Shown: in pieces, positions 1 to 7,261 of the stretch | Position numbering within the stretch: the stretch's first letter is position 1 | Layout of the letters: the number at the start of each line of letters is the position of its first letter | From: Bryobacterales bacterium | GTDB taxonomy: Bacteria; Acidobacteriota; Terriglobia; Bryobacterales; Bryobacteraceae | DNA length: 18,975 nt | Assembly (NCBI GenBank): GCA_020853155.1 | Contig: JADYZL010000522.1 | Span: 1-18,975, forward strand | Direction: 5' to 3' | Notes under the pieces: model-generated | Told to the model about the DNA's origin: nothing | The model's input: only the letters and a program-made list of their open reading frames with translations | The model's database searches: none | Position numbers and translations under genes: made by a program

Positions 1-1
1 C

Positions 2-1099
2 CGCGATTCTCCGAGTGTTGCCAAAGACTACGCGAAGCTCCGCGCCGTGCCGGAGCGCAATCTCTGCCCGATCTCCCCACCCAGCGATACCGCCCTCGAC
101 ATCACCGATTATGAAAAAACCGTCAAGCGGCCCGTGCGCGCCTGTCTGGAGAAAGTGGGCGCGCGCGAGATTCTCTACATCGTGCTCAGCTATCGCACGC
201 CGTTCCGGGTGGTGGAACCGAACGAGAAAGTGAATCTGGCGCTCGATTCGTTGCTCTCCGACATCTGGGACGAAGTCGTTCCACAGCCGTTCCCGGAGCG
301 CAATCTCTCCGTACACCCCTATTTTGCACTCGATCGCAGCAAGGCAGATCGATACGAGCCGTTTCTGCCATTGAACGAGTTTCGCGCCCGCGCGAATGCC
401 CCCCGGCTCTATTCCGTCTGGCGGCTGGACGCGCCCACGGAGATACTGGCGGCGGGCCTCGTCCGCAAGGCGCTTACCGCGGAGCGCGCCGATGGGCCGA
501 AAGGCCGCGGCTGCTTTGATCGCAATTCCGGCCCGCTCGGCGACGCCGAAGATCGAGGCTACCCTGCGGGGGAATGGGATATCGAGCGGGCCGCCGGATT
601 TGCGCGCGAGGCGGGTTGGGAAGTGACGCTCGATGAGAACAAGGAGGAGTTCGGCACGCCCCCGGCTCCCGCCCGCTGCGAAGATGCGGTCTTTTATGCC
701 GGTTGGTATAGCTTGAACAACTACAATGACGCCTTCACCTGGGCGAACGGTGCGATCGGGATTCACCTCGATAGCCTCTCCGCGTTGCACCCCCGCTCCG
801 GCAAGAACTGGGCGGCCAACGCTCTCTCGCATGGAATCACGGTCACCAGCGGAGCCATCGATGAACCTTACCTGAATGCGCTGCCGCATCCCGACGGCGT
901 CTTGCGCAACCTGATGCAGGGCGCGAACGTGGGCGATGCGTTTCTACGAAATACGATGTCCGTGAAGTGGCGGATCATCCACATCGGGGATCCGCTCTAC
1001 CGCCCATTCCCCCTCGGCCTTGGCGAGTGGTCGCAGGCAAGCAGCACGGCGGGGCAACCCGCGGCGGCAAGCGGCGCTGCTAGAATCAAAGAGCCGTGA
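2..1099 (+). CDS. TIGR03790 family protein, 5'-truncated by the window
   Basis: The frame is open from base 2, so the true start lies upstream; 365 residues are visible. The GTG at 47 is internal, because the residues before it (VAKDYAKLRAVPERNLC) already read as the conserved N-terminal part of this family. Other family-like stretches are PVRACLEKVG, ILYIVLSYRTPF, IYSVW-type LYSVWRLDAPTE, AGWYSLNNYNDAFTW, HGITVTSGAIDEPY, ANVGDAFLRNT and IGDPLYRPFP near the end. As I recall, TIGR03790 proteins are putative exported proteins of Acidobacteria and Planctomycetes with no assigned biochemical function; any signal peptide would lie outside the window. The stop overlaps the start of the downstream polysaccharide deacetylase by four bases (GTGA), so the two are probably cotranslated. 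The last 25 or so residues are Ala/Ser-rich and look unstructured. Family call is confident; function is unknown. Confidence 0.85.
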   Translation, partial: RDSPSVAKDYAKLRAVPERNLCPISPPSDTALDITDYEKTVKRPVRACLEKVGAREILYIVLSYRTPFRVVEPNEKVNLALDSLLSDIWDEVVPQPFPERNLSVHPYFALDRSKADRYEPFLPLNEFRARANAPRLYSVWRLDAPTEILAAGLVRKALTAERADGPKGRGCFDRNSGPLGDAEDRGYPAGEWDIERAAGFAREAGWEVTLDENKEEFGTPPAPARCEDAVFYAGWYSLNNYNDAFTWANGAIGIHLDSLSALHPRSGKNWAANALSHGITVTSGAIDEPYLNALPHPDGVLRNLMQGANVGDAFLRNTMSVKWRIIHIGDPLYRPFPLGLGEWSQASSTAGQPAAASGAARIKEP

Positions 1100-1845
1100 A
1101 GACCGCATCGTGGATTTCGCTCGCTTTGGGTTCGGCCGGCGCGCTTGCCGGGCTTGGAGCCTATGCGGTTAACGGGCGCTCGTCCACTCTGCTGGCGCCC
1201 TCTGTGTGGCGCGGTCCTCGCGACCACCCTTCGTACGCGATTACCTTCGACGACGGCCCCAGTGAAAGCACGCCGCGCCTGCTCGATCTGCTCGATGCCT
1301 ATTCGGTGAAGGCTACGTTTTTCCTCGTGGGCGCCAACGTCCGGCGGCTGCCCGCAATCGCGCGCGAAGTCTTCCGGCGCGGCCATGAGGTCGGCAACCA
1401 CGGGGATCGCCATCCCTACTACTGCTTTCAATCTCCTGCCTTCGTCTACCGGGATATTGTTGCCGGACAGGAAGCCATTGAAGATGTCCTGGGCTTTTCC
1501 CCGTGGCTTTTCCGGCCGCCTTTTGGCCTCCGCTGGCCCGGTATGCGGGAAGCGCAGCGGGCATGCGGGCTGGTGGGCGTGCAATGGAGCGTCATGGGAA
1601 GGGACTGGCGGTTGAGCGCCGGCGAAATCGCCCAGCGGCTGGCAACTGGCGTAGCGCCGGGAGCCATCCTTTGCCTCCATGACGGCCGCGAACTCGCGAT
1701 CAATCCCGATATCCGCCCCACCATCACCGCCGTGCGCGCGCTCTTGCTGCACCGCGCGGTAAGTGATTTGAAGCCGGCGACGATTTCCGCGCTGTTTGCG
1801 CCGGAACTCTTCCTTGAAGCCGAAGGCCTCACCGGGCGCTCGTAG
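1096..1845 (+). CDS. Polysaccharide deacetylase, NodB homology domain, membrane-anchored
   Basis: A 249-residue carbohydrate esterase family 4 enzyme, expected to remove N- or O-acetyl groups from a cell-surface polysaccharide or peptidoglycan. Residues 7-25 form a hydrophobic Ala/Gly/Leu segment without a clear signal-peptidase site, so it is probably a signal anchor with the catalytic domain outside the inner membrane. The CE4 motifs appear in order: TFDDGP (50-55, metal-binding Asp and catalytic Asp), NHGDRH (101-106, the HxxxH metal histidines 102 and 106), RPPFG (140-144), DW (170-171) and LHDG (194-197, His195). All catalytic positions are present, so it is probably active. The GTG start at 1096 lies inside the stop of the upstream gene, giving a four-base overlap and likely translational coupling. 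The substrate cannot be read from the sequence. Confidence 0.92.
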   Translation: MKTASWISLALGSAGALAGLGAYAVNGRSSTLLAPSVWRGPRDHPSYAITFDDGPSESTPRLLDLLDAYSVKATFFLVGANVRRLPAIAREVFRRGHEVGNHGDRHPYYCFQSPAFVYRDIVAGQEAIEDVLGFSPWLFRPPFGLRWPGMREAQRACGLVGVQWSVMGRDWRLSAGEIAQRLATGVAPGAILCLHDGRELAINPDIRPTITAVRALLLHRAVSDLKPATISALFAPELFLEAEGLTGRS

Positions 1846-1868
1846 CGATTCCGGATTGCGGCTGCAAG

Positions 1869-1906
1869 AAAGCGGGCCGCCCTCCGTGAGAAACGGCCCG
1901 CCCTTT
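1869..1906. terminator. Bidirectional hairpin terminator between convergent genes
   Basis: An 8-bp perfect stem, GCGGGCCG at 1872-1879 with CGGCCCGC at 1894-1901, encloses a 14-base loop. AAA on the left and TTT at 1904-1906 on the right allow weak further pairing. It sits in the 83-base gap between the stops of the polysaccharide deacetylase (plus) and the OmpA protein (minus), as expected for a shared terminator. The T-tracts are short on both sides. Confidence 0.6.
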
Positions 1907-1928
1907 CCCGATTGGGGTTCACCGCGAT

Positions 1929-3533
1929 TTAGGGCGTCGTGGAAGCCTGCCCGCTGCCAAGGGGAACGCCGATCATGTCGCCGGAAATCACCAGTTCCAC
2001 GCGCCGGTTTCGCTGGCGGCCTTCGCGCGTATTGTTGTCGGCCACCGGCCGCGCGCTGGCATAGCCTCGGCCGGTAATATTGCCGGCGGGAATGCCTTCT
2101 TCCACCAGATAGTTCAGCACGGAAGCCGCGCGTTGTTCGCTCAAGCGCTGATTCGTGGCGTCCGATCCGGTGCTGTCAGTGTGCCCTTCCACTTCGAGCG
2201 TCAGACCCGGCGTCCAGCTCAGAATCCCGGCGATCTTGGCAAGAGCTGCGCGTGTATTGGGCTTCAACTGGTAGCTTCCCGTGTCGAAGAGGATGTCCGA
2301 CATCGTTACGACCAGCCCGCGCGGCGTATCCTGCGTCATCAGTACGCGGTTGAGTTGCTCCACGAGCCGGTTGCGGAGAGCCTGTGCTTCAGCGCGGGCC
2401 TTTTCCGCATCCTGCCGGGCAAGCGCTTCCCGTTGAGCGGCGGCCTCGGCCTGCTGTCCGGCCAACTGGGCCTCCCGCTGGGCCGCTTCCGCCTTGGCGC
2501 GCGAAGCCGCCTGCGCGGTCTCCGCTTCGGCGCGCTGCCGCGCGGCGCGTTCCGCATCGAGTTGCGCCATCAATTTCTGTTGCTCGGCCTGCCGCTGCCG
2601 CTCTTCCGCATCTTTGCGCATCTTCTCCTGCTCGGCGGCGATCCGCTGCGCTTCCTCGGTCTGCTTGCGTTCGGATTCCTGCTGCAAGGCGATACGTTCT
2701 TCCTCGCGCCGTTTGAGCGCGATGGTACGGGCATCCTCCGCGGCCTGCGTCACCTGCCGGGCCGTAGTTTGGGAAGGCTTCCATTGCTCACGGTTCACGT
2801 AATCTTCCGTGCGCTCCATCAGGCTCGTGGCGCGCTGAAACGAGGAAGCGGCGTACTTATCGGCTTTGGCGATCCGCGCCAGGCGGATCGCGTTTCGCGC
2901 CTGAATGACGTCGAATGGCGTTTTCGGGTCCTGCGCGAGCGGCTTCAGATCTTCCGGGTTCGCGTTGAGGACGTATTGGCCCCTCTCGATCAGTTCGAAC
3001 TTGGCGTCGATCTCCGTCTGCATGCCTTTGGTATCGTGCCGCGGCACGTTCTCGAGCACGACCACATTGCTCGGCATGGTGACCGCGAAGTAGGGTTCGG
3101 CCGTCACGATCATTCCGAAAGTCTGCAGCTTGGAGGTTACCTGCAACTTTGCCCGTCCCCGCTCCGGACGTACCTCGCCCAAACTGATCGCGCGCCCTTC
3201 CGGCGTCACGGCCCAAAGGACATAGGTGAGGTATTCCGTTCCATACCTCGTGGCGGATTCCAAATTCTTCAGATCCGCCTCTACTTCCACATAACCATCC
3301 CGGCTGCGGATCCTCGCTTCTCCCTCGGCGTCCGGCATCAACGGAGTACCGCGAAAGTCTACCTTGGTCGACGTATTCACGCGGTAATTGATCGCCTTCG
3401 TGCTCCGTGAGGTAACCGTAATTTGATAAAGCGCCTGTGGCTTTTCCTCCGAGCCCACAACCTGGGCGGACATGGAATTCCAGCAAGCACCTGACGCTAA
3501 GAGCAAAACGAGCAAGTAGGTTAAACGGGTCAT
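1929..3533 (-). CDS. OmpA family envelope protein with DUF4398-like helical region and coiled coil
   Basis: The protein has 534 residues from the ATG at 3533, chosen because GGAGG lies four bases upstream and a signal peptide follows at once. An upstream in-frame ATG at 3587 would bury that signal. The N-terminus (MTRLTYLLVLLLASGAC) is a secretion signal ending in a weak lipobox (SGAC) or cut later after SMSA. A beta-rich domain follows, then a helical stretch at about 225-290 (ARNAIRLARIAKADKYA) resembling DUF4398, and a long Glu/Gln/Arg/Ala-rich coiled coil at about 285-395. The C-terminal 120 residues are an OmpA peptidoglycan-binding domain with ILFDTGSYQLKP, GHTDSTG, NQRLSEQRAASV and GRGYA. 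It probably ties the outer envelope to peptidoglycan across the periplasm. It is convergent with the deacetylase gene and has its own promoter. Confidence 0.9.
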   Translation of the reverse strand: MTRLTYLLVLLLASGACWNSMSAQVVGSEEKPQALYQITVTSRSTKAINYRVNTSTKVDFRGTPLMPDAEGEARIRSRDGYVEVEADLKNLESATRYGTEYLTYVLWAVTPEGRAISLGEVRPERGRAKLQVTSKLQTFGMIVTAEPYFAVTMPSNVVVLENVPRHDTKGMQTEIDAKFELIERGQYVLNANPEDLKPLAQDPKTPFDVIQARNAIRLARIAKADKYAASSFQRATSLMERTEDYVNREQWKPSQTTARQVTQAAEDARTIALKRREEERIALQQESERKQTEEAQRIAAEQEKMRKDAEERQRQAEQQKLMAQLDAERAARQRAEAETAQAASRAKAEAAQREAQLAGQQAEAAAQREALARQDAEKARAEAQALRNRLVEQLNRVLMTQDTPRGLVVTMSDILFDTGSYQLKPNTRAALAKIAGILSWTPGLTLEVEGHTDSTGSDATNQRLSEQRAASVLNYLVEEGIPAGNITGRGYASARPVADNNTREGRQRNRRVELVISGDMIGVPLGSGQASTTP

Positions 3534-3555
3534 CGATCCTCCAGAATCTTTCGAA

Positions 3556-3584
3556 GTAATATTCGCCACGGGCGAAGAACGCAA
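3556..3584 (-). promoter_or_regulatory. Candidate sigma70 promoter with inverted repeat in the spacer
   Basis: Read on the minus strand, TTGCGT (3584-3579) and TATTAC (3561-3556) are separated by exactly 17 bases and lie 22 bases before the OmpA-protein ATG. The spacer contains a perfect 6-bp inverted repeat, TTCGCC/GGCGAA with a 3-base loop (3562-3576), placed where a repressor could cover RNA polymerase contacts. Both hexamers match consensus at four of six positions. The promoter is a reasonable prediction; the operator role is inference. Confidence 0.5.
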
Positions 3585-3592
3585 CATCCCTT

Positions 3593-3616
3593 CCTATCAG
3601 CCTATCAGCCTATCAG
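3593..3616. repeat. Three tandem copies of the 8-mer CCTATCAG
   Basis: CCTATCAG occurs three times without a gap (3593-3600, 3601-3608, 3609-3616). It lies between the OmpA-gene promoter and the point where homology to a TonB-dependent receptor begins. It could be slipped-strand amplification, a footprint at a rearrangement junction, or a multi-site regulator-binding region upstream of the OmpA promoter. Confidence 0.85.
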
Positions 3617-3628
3617 ACGGAGATTCAC

Positions 3629-4555
3629 TTGCCACTCGCGCGGAGCGGTCCGGTTCGTTCCGCAGCCCAACGTCTCGCCAACACTTATCAACTCACGAAC
3701 AGGACCAGTTTGATGCGCGGTTCTCATACCTTCAAGTTCGGCGTCGATATCCGCCGCATCGAATCGACCCTCACGAATCCCGAGGGCAGCGCCCGCGGCA
3801 CGTTCACCTTTCAGCGCGGCATCACGAGCAACCAGGGCGTGGGCGGCGCGGAGTTCGGTTCGTTCCTGCTCGGCGACCCGAGCACCGTCTTCCGCAGCCT
3901 CGTGAACACGAAACCGGCCGTGCGCATCACGCAGGCTGGCTTCTACTTCCAGGACGACTACCGCGTCAATCAGGAGCTGACCCTTAATATGGGCCTGTGC
4001 TGGGACGTTTATGCGGCGCCCTTCGACAAGTACAACCGGCAGGTGAATTTCAATCCCACAACCGGGAAGGGAAGGCAATTCCTTGCAAACGCACACCGCG
4101 TCACGGATCTGATCCTGGGTGGGTGGAGCCTTAACGGCATTGCCAGCCTTCGCACCGGCGCGCCGCTTTCCGTAACCGCGGCCAACAACCGCCTGAATAC
4201 CGGCACCAGCAACTGGGCCAACATGACGTGCAAGGACCTCTCCTACAACCGCACCGTGGAGAGTTGGTTCGACACGTCCTGCTTTGCCGATCCCACGGAC
4301 GCATACACGTTTGGGAACGCCAAAACCGGTTCCATCCGGGGGCCCGGCATGAAGAACTTCGACCTCTCCGCGTTCAAGCGAATGAATGTCACCGAGAACA
4401 AGTACTTCGAGTTCCGGGCCGAGTTCTTCAACGCGTTCAACATGCCGGTCTTCAACAACCCGGTCACCAACCGGTCTTCCGGCAATTTCGGAAGAATCAC
4501 CGGAACCATCCTCACGCCGCGCGAAATGCAGCTTGGCCTGAAGTTCGTTTTCTAG
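3629..4555 (+). pseudogene. Remnant of Oar-like TonB-dependent receptor (C-terminal pieces)
   Basis: A 308-codon frame carries unmistakable pieces of the large TonB-dependent, Oar-like outer-membrane receptors common in Acidobacteria: GSHTFKFGVDIRR, GSFLLGDPST, AGFYFQDDYRVNQELTLNMG, LGGWSLNGIASLRTGAPLSV, EFRAEFFNAFNMPVFNNP and the C-terminal aromatic LGLKFVF. Family members are usually about 1,000-1,200 residues. Here the signal peptide, the carboxypeptidase-regulatory-like domain, the plug and the first barrel strands are missing. In addition, QVNFNPTTG runs directly into KGRQFL, two segments normally separated by hundreds of barrel residues. The only plausible start is a TTG at 3629 without a ribosome binding site. 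What remains could not form a closed barrel, so I call it a pseudogene. The internal join keeps the frame. A misassembly is the alternative. Confidence 0.75.
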
Positions 4556-4572
4556 CCGTTGCGGCTACCGGT

Positions 4573-4622
4573 CCACGGCGCGCGCACAACCAGCAAGGGC
4601 GCGCGCCGTGGCTTTCGCTTTA
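4573..4622 (+). terminator. Intrinsic terminator after the TonB-dependent receptor remnant
   Basis: A perfect 13-bp stem, CCACGGCGCGCGC at 4573-4585 with its complement at 4599-4611, has a 13-base loop and is followed by a pyrimidine-rich tail (CTTTCGCTTT). It starts 17 bases after the stop of the receptor remnant. It is the strongest hairpin in the window and suggests the 3' end of the original receptor gene is preserved. Confidence 0.75.
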
Positions 4623-5209
4623 CGCATGATCGGGACTCCGGAGGCGGGGAAGCCGGTGGGGATCGTTTTCAGAACGAAGCCGACGGCATGGTTCCCGCAG
4701 TGCCCTTGTGGGTTCGCTTGAAAAATTCCATCCGTACCTTGCAGCCTGCTGATTGATTTCAACCGATTGACTCTGCGTAAGTTATCCGCTTTTGTGAGGA
4801 CTTGGCCTTGTCCGGTTTGTCCGGATTTATCCGGACAAAACTGGAGTTGGCCTGACCCCCACAGCTCCGTGGGAATGGACCTATTCTTCTGTCAGAGAAC
4901 CCGTACAAGAGTGAGTGTGCTCCGGTTGGCTCGCAGGGCCTGCCGGTACACGGAGTTCTCCCGCACGTTCGATTCTACAGATTGGGCTCACCGAAACGAA
5001 CCATTGCGCAGGGCCACCCGGCTTGGCGCGCCGGAAAACGCCATGATGTCAGCGAGTTGAACGGTTTCGCCATCATTTCCATTCGTCGTGACCGGTGCGC
5101 CGCTCACTTTCCCTTTACGCCGCGTTGCGCCGAGACGGGTGCAAAGCGTTCGAAGCGAAGCCACGGGTGCGCATAGCTCCGGGCGGTAGACTACGAATGG
5201 GTGGGGGCA
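4623..5209. other. Gene-free stretch between receptor remnant and dehydrogenase
   Basis: I see no convincing gene here. Short open frames (for example 4767-5060) have arginine-, tryptophan- and cysteine-rich translations with no family resemblance, ribosome binding site or domain. The stretch contains a perfect palindrome (4816-4839) followed by the motif CTGGAGTTGGCCTGACCCC. It looks like decayed sequence left by deletion or by a mobile element. The promoter for the following dehydrogenase must lie near its right end, but no good match to consensus stands out. Confidence 0.5.
4816..4839. repeat. Perfect 24-base palindrome
   Basis: TTTGTCCGGAT, two T bases, then ATCCGGACAAA form an 11+11 perfect inverted repeat. 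TCCGG also occurs immediately before it at 4811-4815. No T-tract follows on either strand, so a terminator is unlikely. A hairpin of a REP-type element or a protein-binding operator are the alternatives. Confidence 0.8.
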
Positions 5210-6205
5210 ATGCAGACAGCGTACGTTGAAGAGTTTGGGCCCGCGGAGGCGATCCGGTACGGGGAGTTGCCCCGGCCGGCGGTGGGGCCGCTTGATGTGC
5301 TGGTACGAGTGGCGGCGGTGGCCGTGGATGGGATTGACGTCTACATCCGCAGCGGCGCTTATCCGGTGAATGTAGCCATGCCGTTCGTTATCGGGCGGGA
5401 TCTGGTGGGAACCGTCGCTGAAACCGGGGCGGAGGTCACGCGCTTCCGGAAAGGTGATGCCGTTTGGGCCAACAACCAGGGCTACGACGGGCGGCAGGGG
5501 AGCTTTAGCGAATACTGCGCCGTGGCGGAGGATTTGCTATACCCCTTGCCGGAGGGCGTTGACCCGCTCGCGGCGGCGGCAGTGCTGCATTCCGGTTTGA
5601 CGGCGGTATTGGGCCTCCAGTTCAAGGCGCGCCTCCAGGCGGGCGAGAGCGTGTTCGTCAACGGGGGCGCGGGCAATGTGGGTTCCTCGATTCTGGCGAT
5701 CGCGAAGGCGCTCGGCGCACGGATTGCGGTAACAGCGAGTTCGCCAGAGAAGGCCGCGTGGTGCCGGTCTCTGGGCGCGGACCTGGTGATCGATTACCGC
5801 AGAGAGAACGTGCGTGAAGCGCTGCGGGAGTTCGCCCCAAGCGGAGTAGACGTTTACTTCGATACGACGCGGAAGTTCGATGGGGAGCTAGCCGTGGAAA
5901 GCCTGGCACGGCGCGGACGGATCGTGGTGATCGCGGGCCTGGACGCGCGGACACAGTTGCCGGTGGGCCGGTTCTACCAACGGAACGCGACGATGTTCGG
6001 CTTCACGGTGACCGATGCGACGGTGGAGGAACTCGCTTCGTACGCGGCCGAAATCAACCGCTGGCTGGCGTGCGGCGTGCTGAAAGCCCGCATTGCCGCC
6101 CATTTACCTCTCTCGCAAGCGGCGGAGGCGCACCGCATGTACGAAGCGGGCGGGCTCTTCGGCAAGATTGTGCTGACGCCGGACGGGGACGTTCATGCCG
6201 ATTGA
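5210..6205 (+). CDS. Zinc-independent medium-chain dehydrogenase / NADPH:quinone reductase-like
   Basis: A 331-residue medium-chain dehydrogenase/reductase. The ATG at 5210 is preferred over the GTG at 5201 because a G-rich Shine-Dalgarno (GTGGGGG) precedes it and the family start is aligned (MQTAYVEEFGPAEAIRYGELP). The N-terminal GroES-like domain holds the conserved GRDLVGTVAETG and FRKGDAVWA segments. The Rossmann cofactor domain has NGGAGNVGSSILAIAKALGA (from residue 151), the AxxGxxG pattern of NAD(P)H binding, then SLGADLVIDYR. The catalytic and structural zinc cysteines of alcohol dehydrogenases are absent, pointing to the quinone oxidoreductase branch. It probably reduces quinones or activated alkenals with NADPH in the cytoplasm; the substrate is not evident. 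It overlaps the GNAT gene by 11 bases, so the two are probably cotranscribed. Confidence 0.88.
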   Translation: MQTAYVEEFGPAEAIRYGELPRPAVGPLDVLVRVAAVAVDGIDVYIRSGAYPVNVAMPFVIGRDLVGTVAETGAEVTRFRKGDAVWANNQGYDGRQGSFSEYCAVAEDLLYPLPEGVDPLAAAAVLHSGLTAVLGLQFKARLQAGESVFVNGGAGNVGSSILAIAKALGARIAVTASSPEKAAWCRSLGADLVIDYRRENVREALREFAPSGVDVYFDTTRKFDGELAVESLARRGRIVVIAGLDARTQLPVGRFYQRNATMFGFTVTDATVEELASYAAEINRWLACGVLKARIAAHLPLSQAAEAHRMYEAGGLFGKIVLTPDGDVHAD

Positions 6206-7145
6206 GGTGAGGCCGCTTGAAGCTCGGGATCTTGAAGCCACGGAGCGGATTTTCCGGGAAGCGTTCGGAACGGCGCACGGTGTGGCGGACCCCGTGCGCT
6301 ACATGCAGGACCGGAACTATGTTCGCTCCAGGTGGACGGCGGACCCGGCCGGCGCGCTGGTGGCGGAAATCGAGGGCGTGGTTGCGGGCAGCGTCTTCGC
6401 GGCGAGTTGGGGTAGCGTGGGCGTGCTCGGCCCCTTGACGGTGGACCCGCGCTACTGGAACGCGGGCGTGGCGAGCCACCTGCTGCAAGCGATTCTCGAA
6501 AATCACAGAATGCGGGATGCGCGCCTGCCCGCCCTTTCCACCGCGGCGGGCAACGTGGCTACCGTGCGCCTCTATCAACGCCATGGGTTCTGGCCCGGCT
6601 TTCTGATTCCGATTCTCGCGAAGACGCTCTCGAGGAGAGAGGGCGGGACGGAACCAAGCGAGGGCAAGGCGCAGGCGCAGTGCTATTCCGCGCTCTCCCT
6701 GGAACGGAAGGGCGTGGCGTGCAAGCGTTTCGCGGCACTGGCCGGGGCCGTGTTCGAAGGGCTGGATCTATCGGGCGAGACGCTCTCGGTGGAGCAGCAG
6801 CGGCTCGGTGAGACGCTGCTTGTGGGAAGCAATGACCGCGTCGATGCCTTCGCCATTTGCCATTGCGGGGCGGGGACGGAGGCGGGCGAAGGCGCGTGCT
6901 ACGTGAAGTTCGGCGCCGCGAGATCCGCAGGCGCGTTCGAACTCCTCCTGGATGCGGTGGAGGCGCTCGCACGGGCACGCGGGCTCAGCCGCATTGTCGC
7001 TGGCGTGAACGCGGGCCGGCGCACGGCGTACCTGCTCCTGTTGGGGCGGGGCTACCGCGCGGCGTCGCACGCCGTCGCGATGGTGCGCGGTTCCGCGAAG
7101 AGCTACGATGGCCCGGATGCGTTCGTGATCGACGATTGGCGCTGA
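6195..7145 (+). CDS. GNAT family N-acetyltransferase, probable tandem GNAT domains
   Basis: A 316-residue protein. The N-terminal 145 residues are a clear GNAT domain: IEVRPLEARDLEATERIFREAF (first strand and helix), GPLTVDPRYWNAGVASHLLQ (motif A, acetyl-CoA pyrophosphate loop) and ATVRLYQRHGF (motif B). The C-terminal half ends in a second GNAT-like pattern, LSRIVAGVNAGRRTAYLLLLGRGYRA, but I see no clear pyrophosphate loop before it. One half is therefore likely catalytic and the other structural or substrate-binding. The acceptor is unknown. The ATG at 6195 overlaps the upstream dehydrogenase by 11 bases, which suggests coupled translation and perhaps a shared detoxification or metabolite-modifying role (inference). 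About 115 bases follow before the next gene. Confidence 0.82.
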   Translation: MPIEVRPLEARDLEATERIFREAFGTAHGVADPVRYMQDRNYVRSRWTADPAGALVAEIEGVVAGSVFAASWGSVGVLGPLTVDPRYWNAGVASHLLQAILENHRMRDARLPALSTAAGNVATVRLYQRHGFWPGFLIPILAKTLSRREGGTEPSEGKAQAQCYSALSLERKGVACKRFAALAGAVFEGLDLSGETLSVEQQRLGETLLVGSNDRVDAFAICHCGAGTEAGEGACYVKFGAARSAGAFELLLDAVEALARARGLSRIVAGVNAGRRTAYLLLLGRGYRAASHAVAMVRGSAKSYDGPDAFVIDDWR

Positions 7146-7261
7146 GTGCCGTCGCGTCTCGCGCACTCGCGGCAATCCACAAGCACCGGCGCCGGGATTC
7201 CGAGCCGTGCAGCGGAAATCCGCGATAGGGTGGAACAGATAGGAGAGTGATTCCGAGAGCG

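Noticed and set aside
2133..3410. Long plus-strand open frame of 425 codons opposite the OmpA gene
   Set aside because: The translation is Arg/Leu/His-rich without domains, while the opposite strand has a complete OmpA protein with signal peptide, promoter and ribosome binding site.
4955..4990. GTTCGATTC resembling a tRNA T-loop
   Set aside because: The flanking bases do not pair into a T-stem, and no acceptor, D or anticodon arms can be built around it.
4767..5060. Possible 97-codon gene in the scar region
   Set aside because: No ribosome binding site or homology, odd Trp/Cys/Arg-rich composition, and it runs through the 24-base palindrome.
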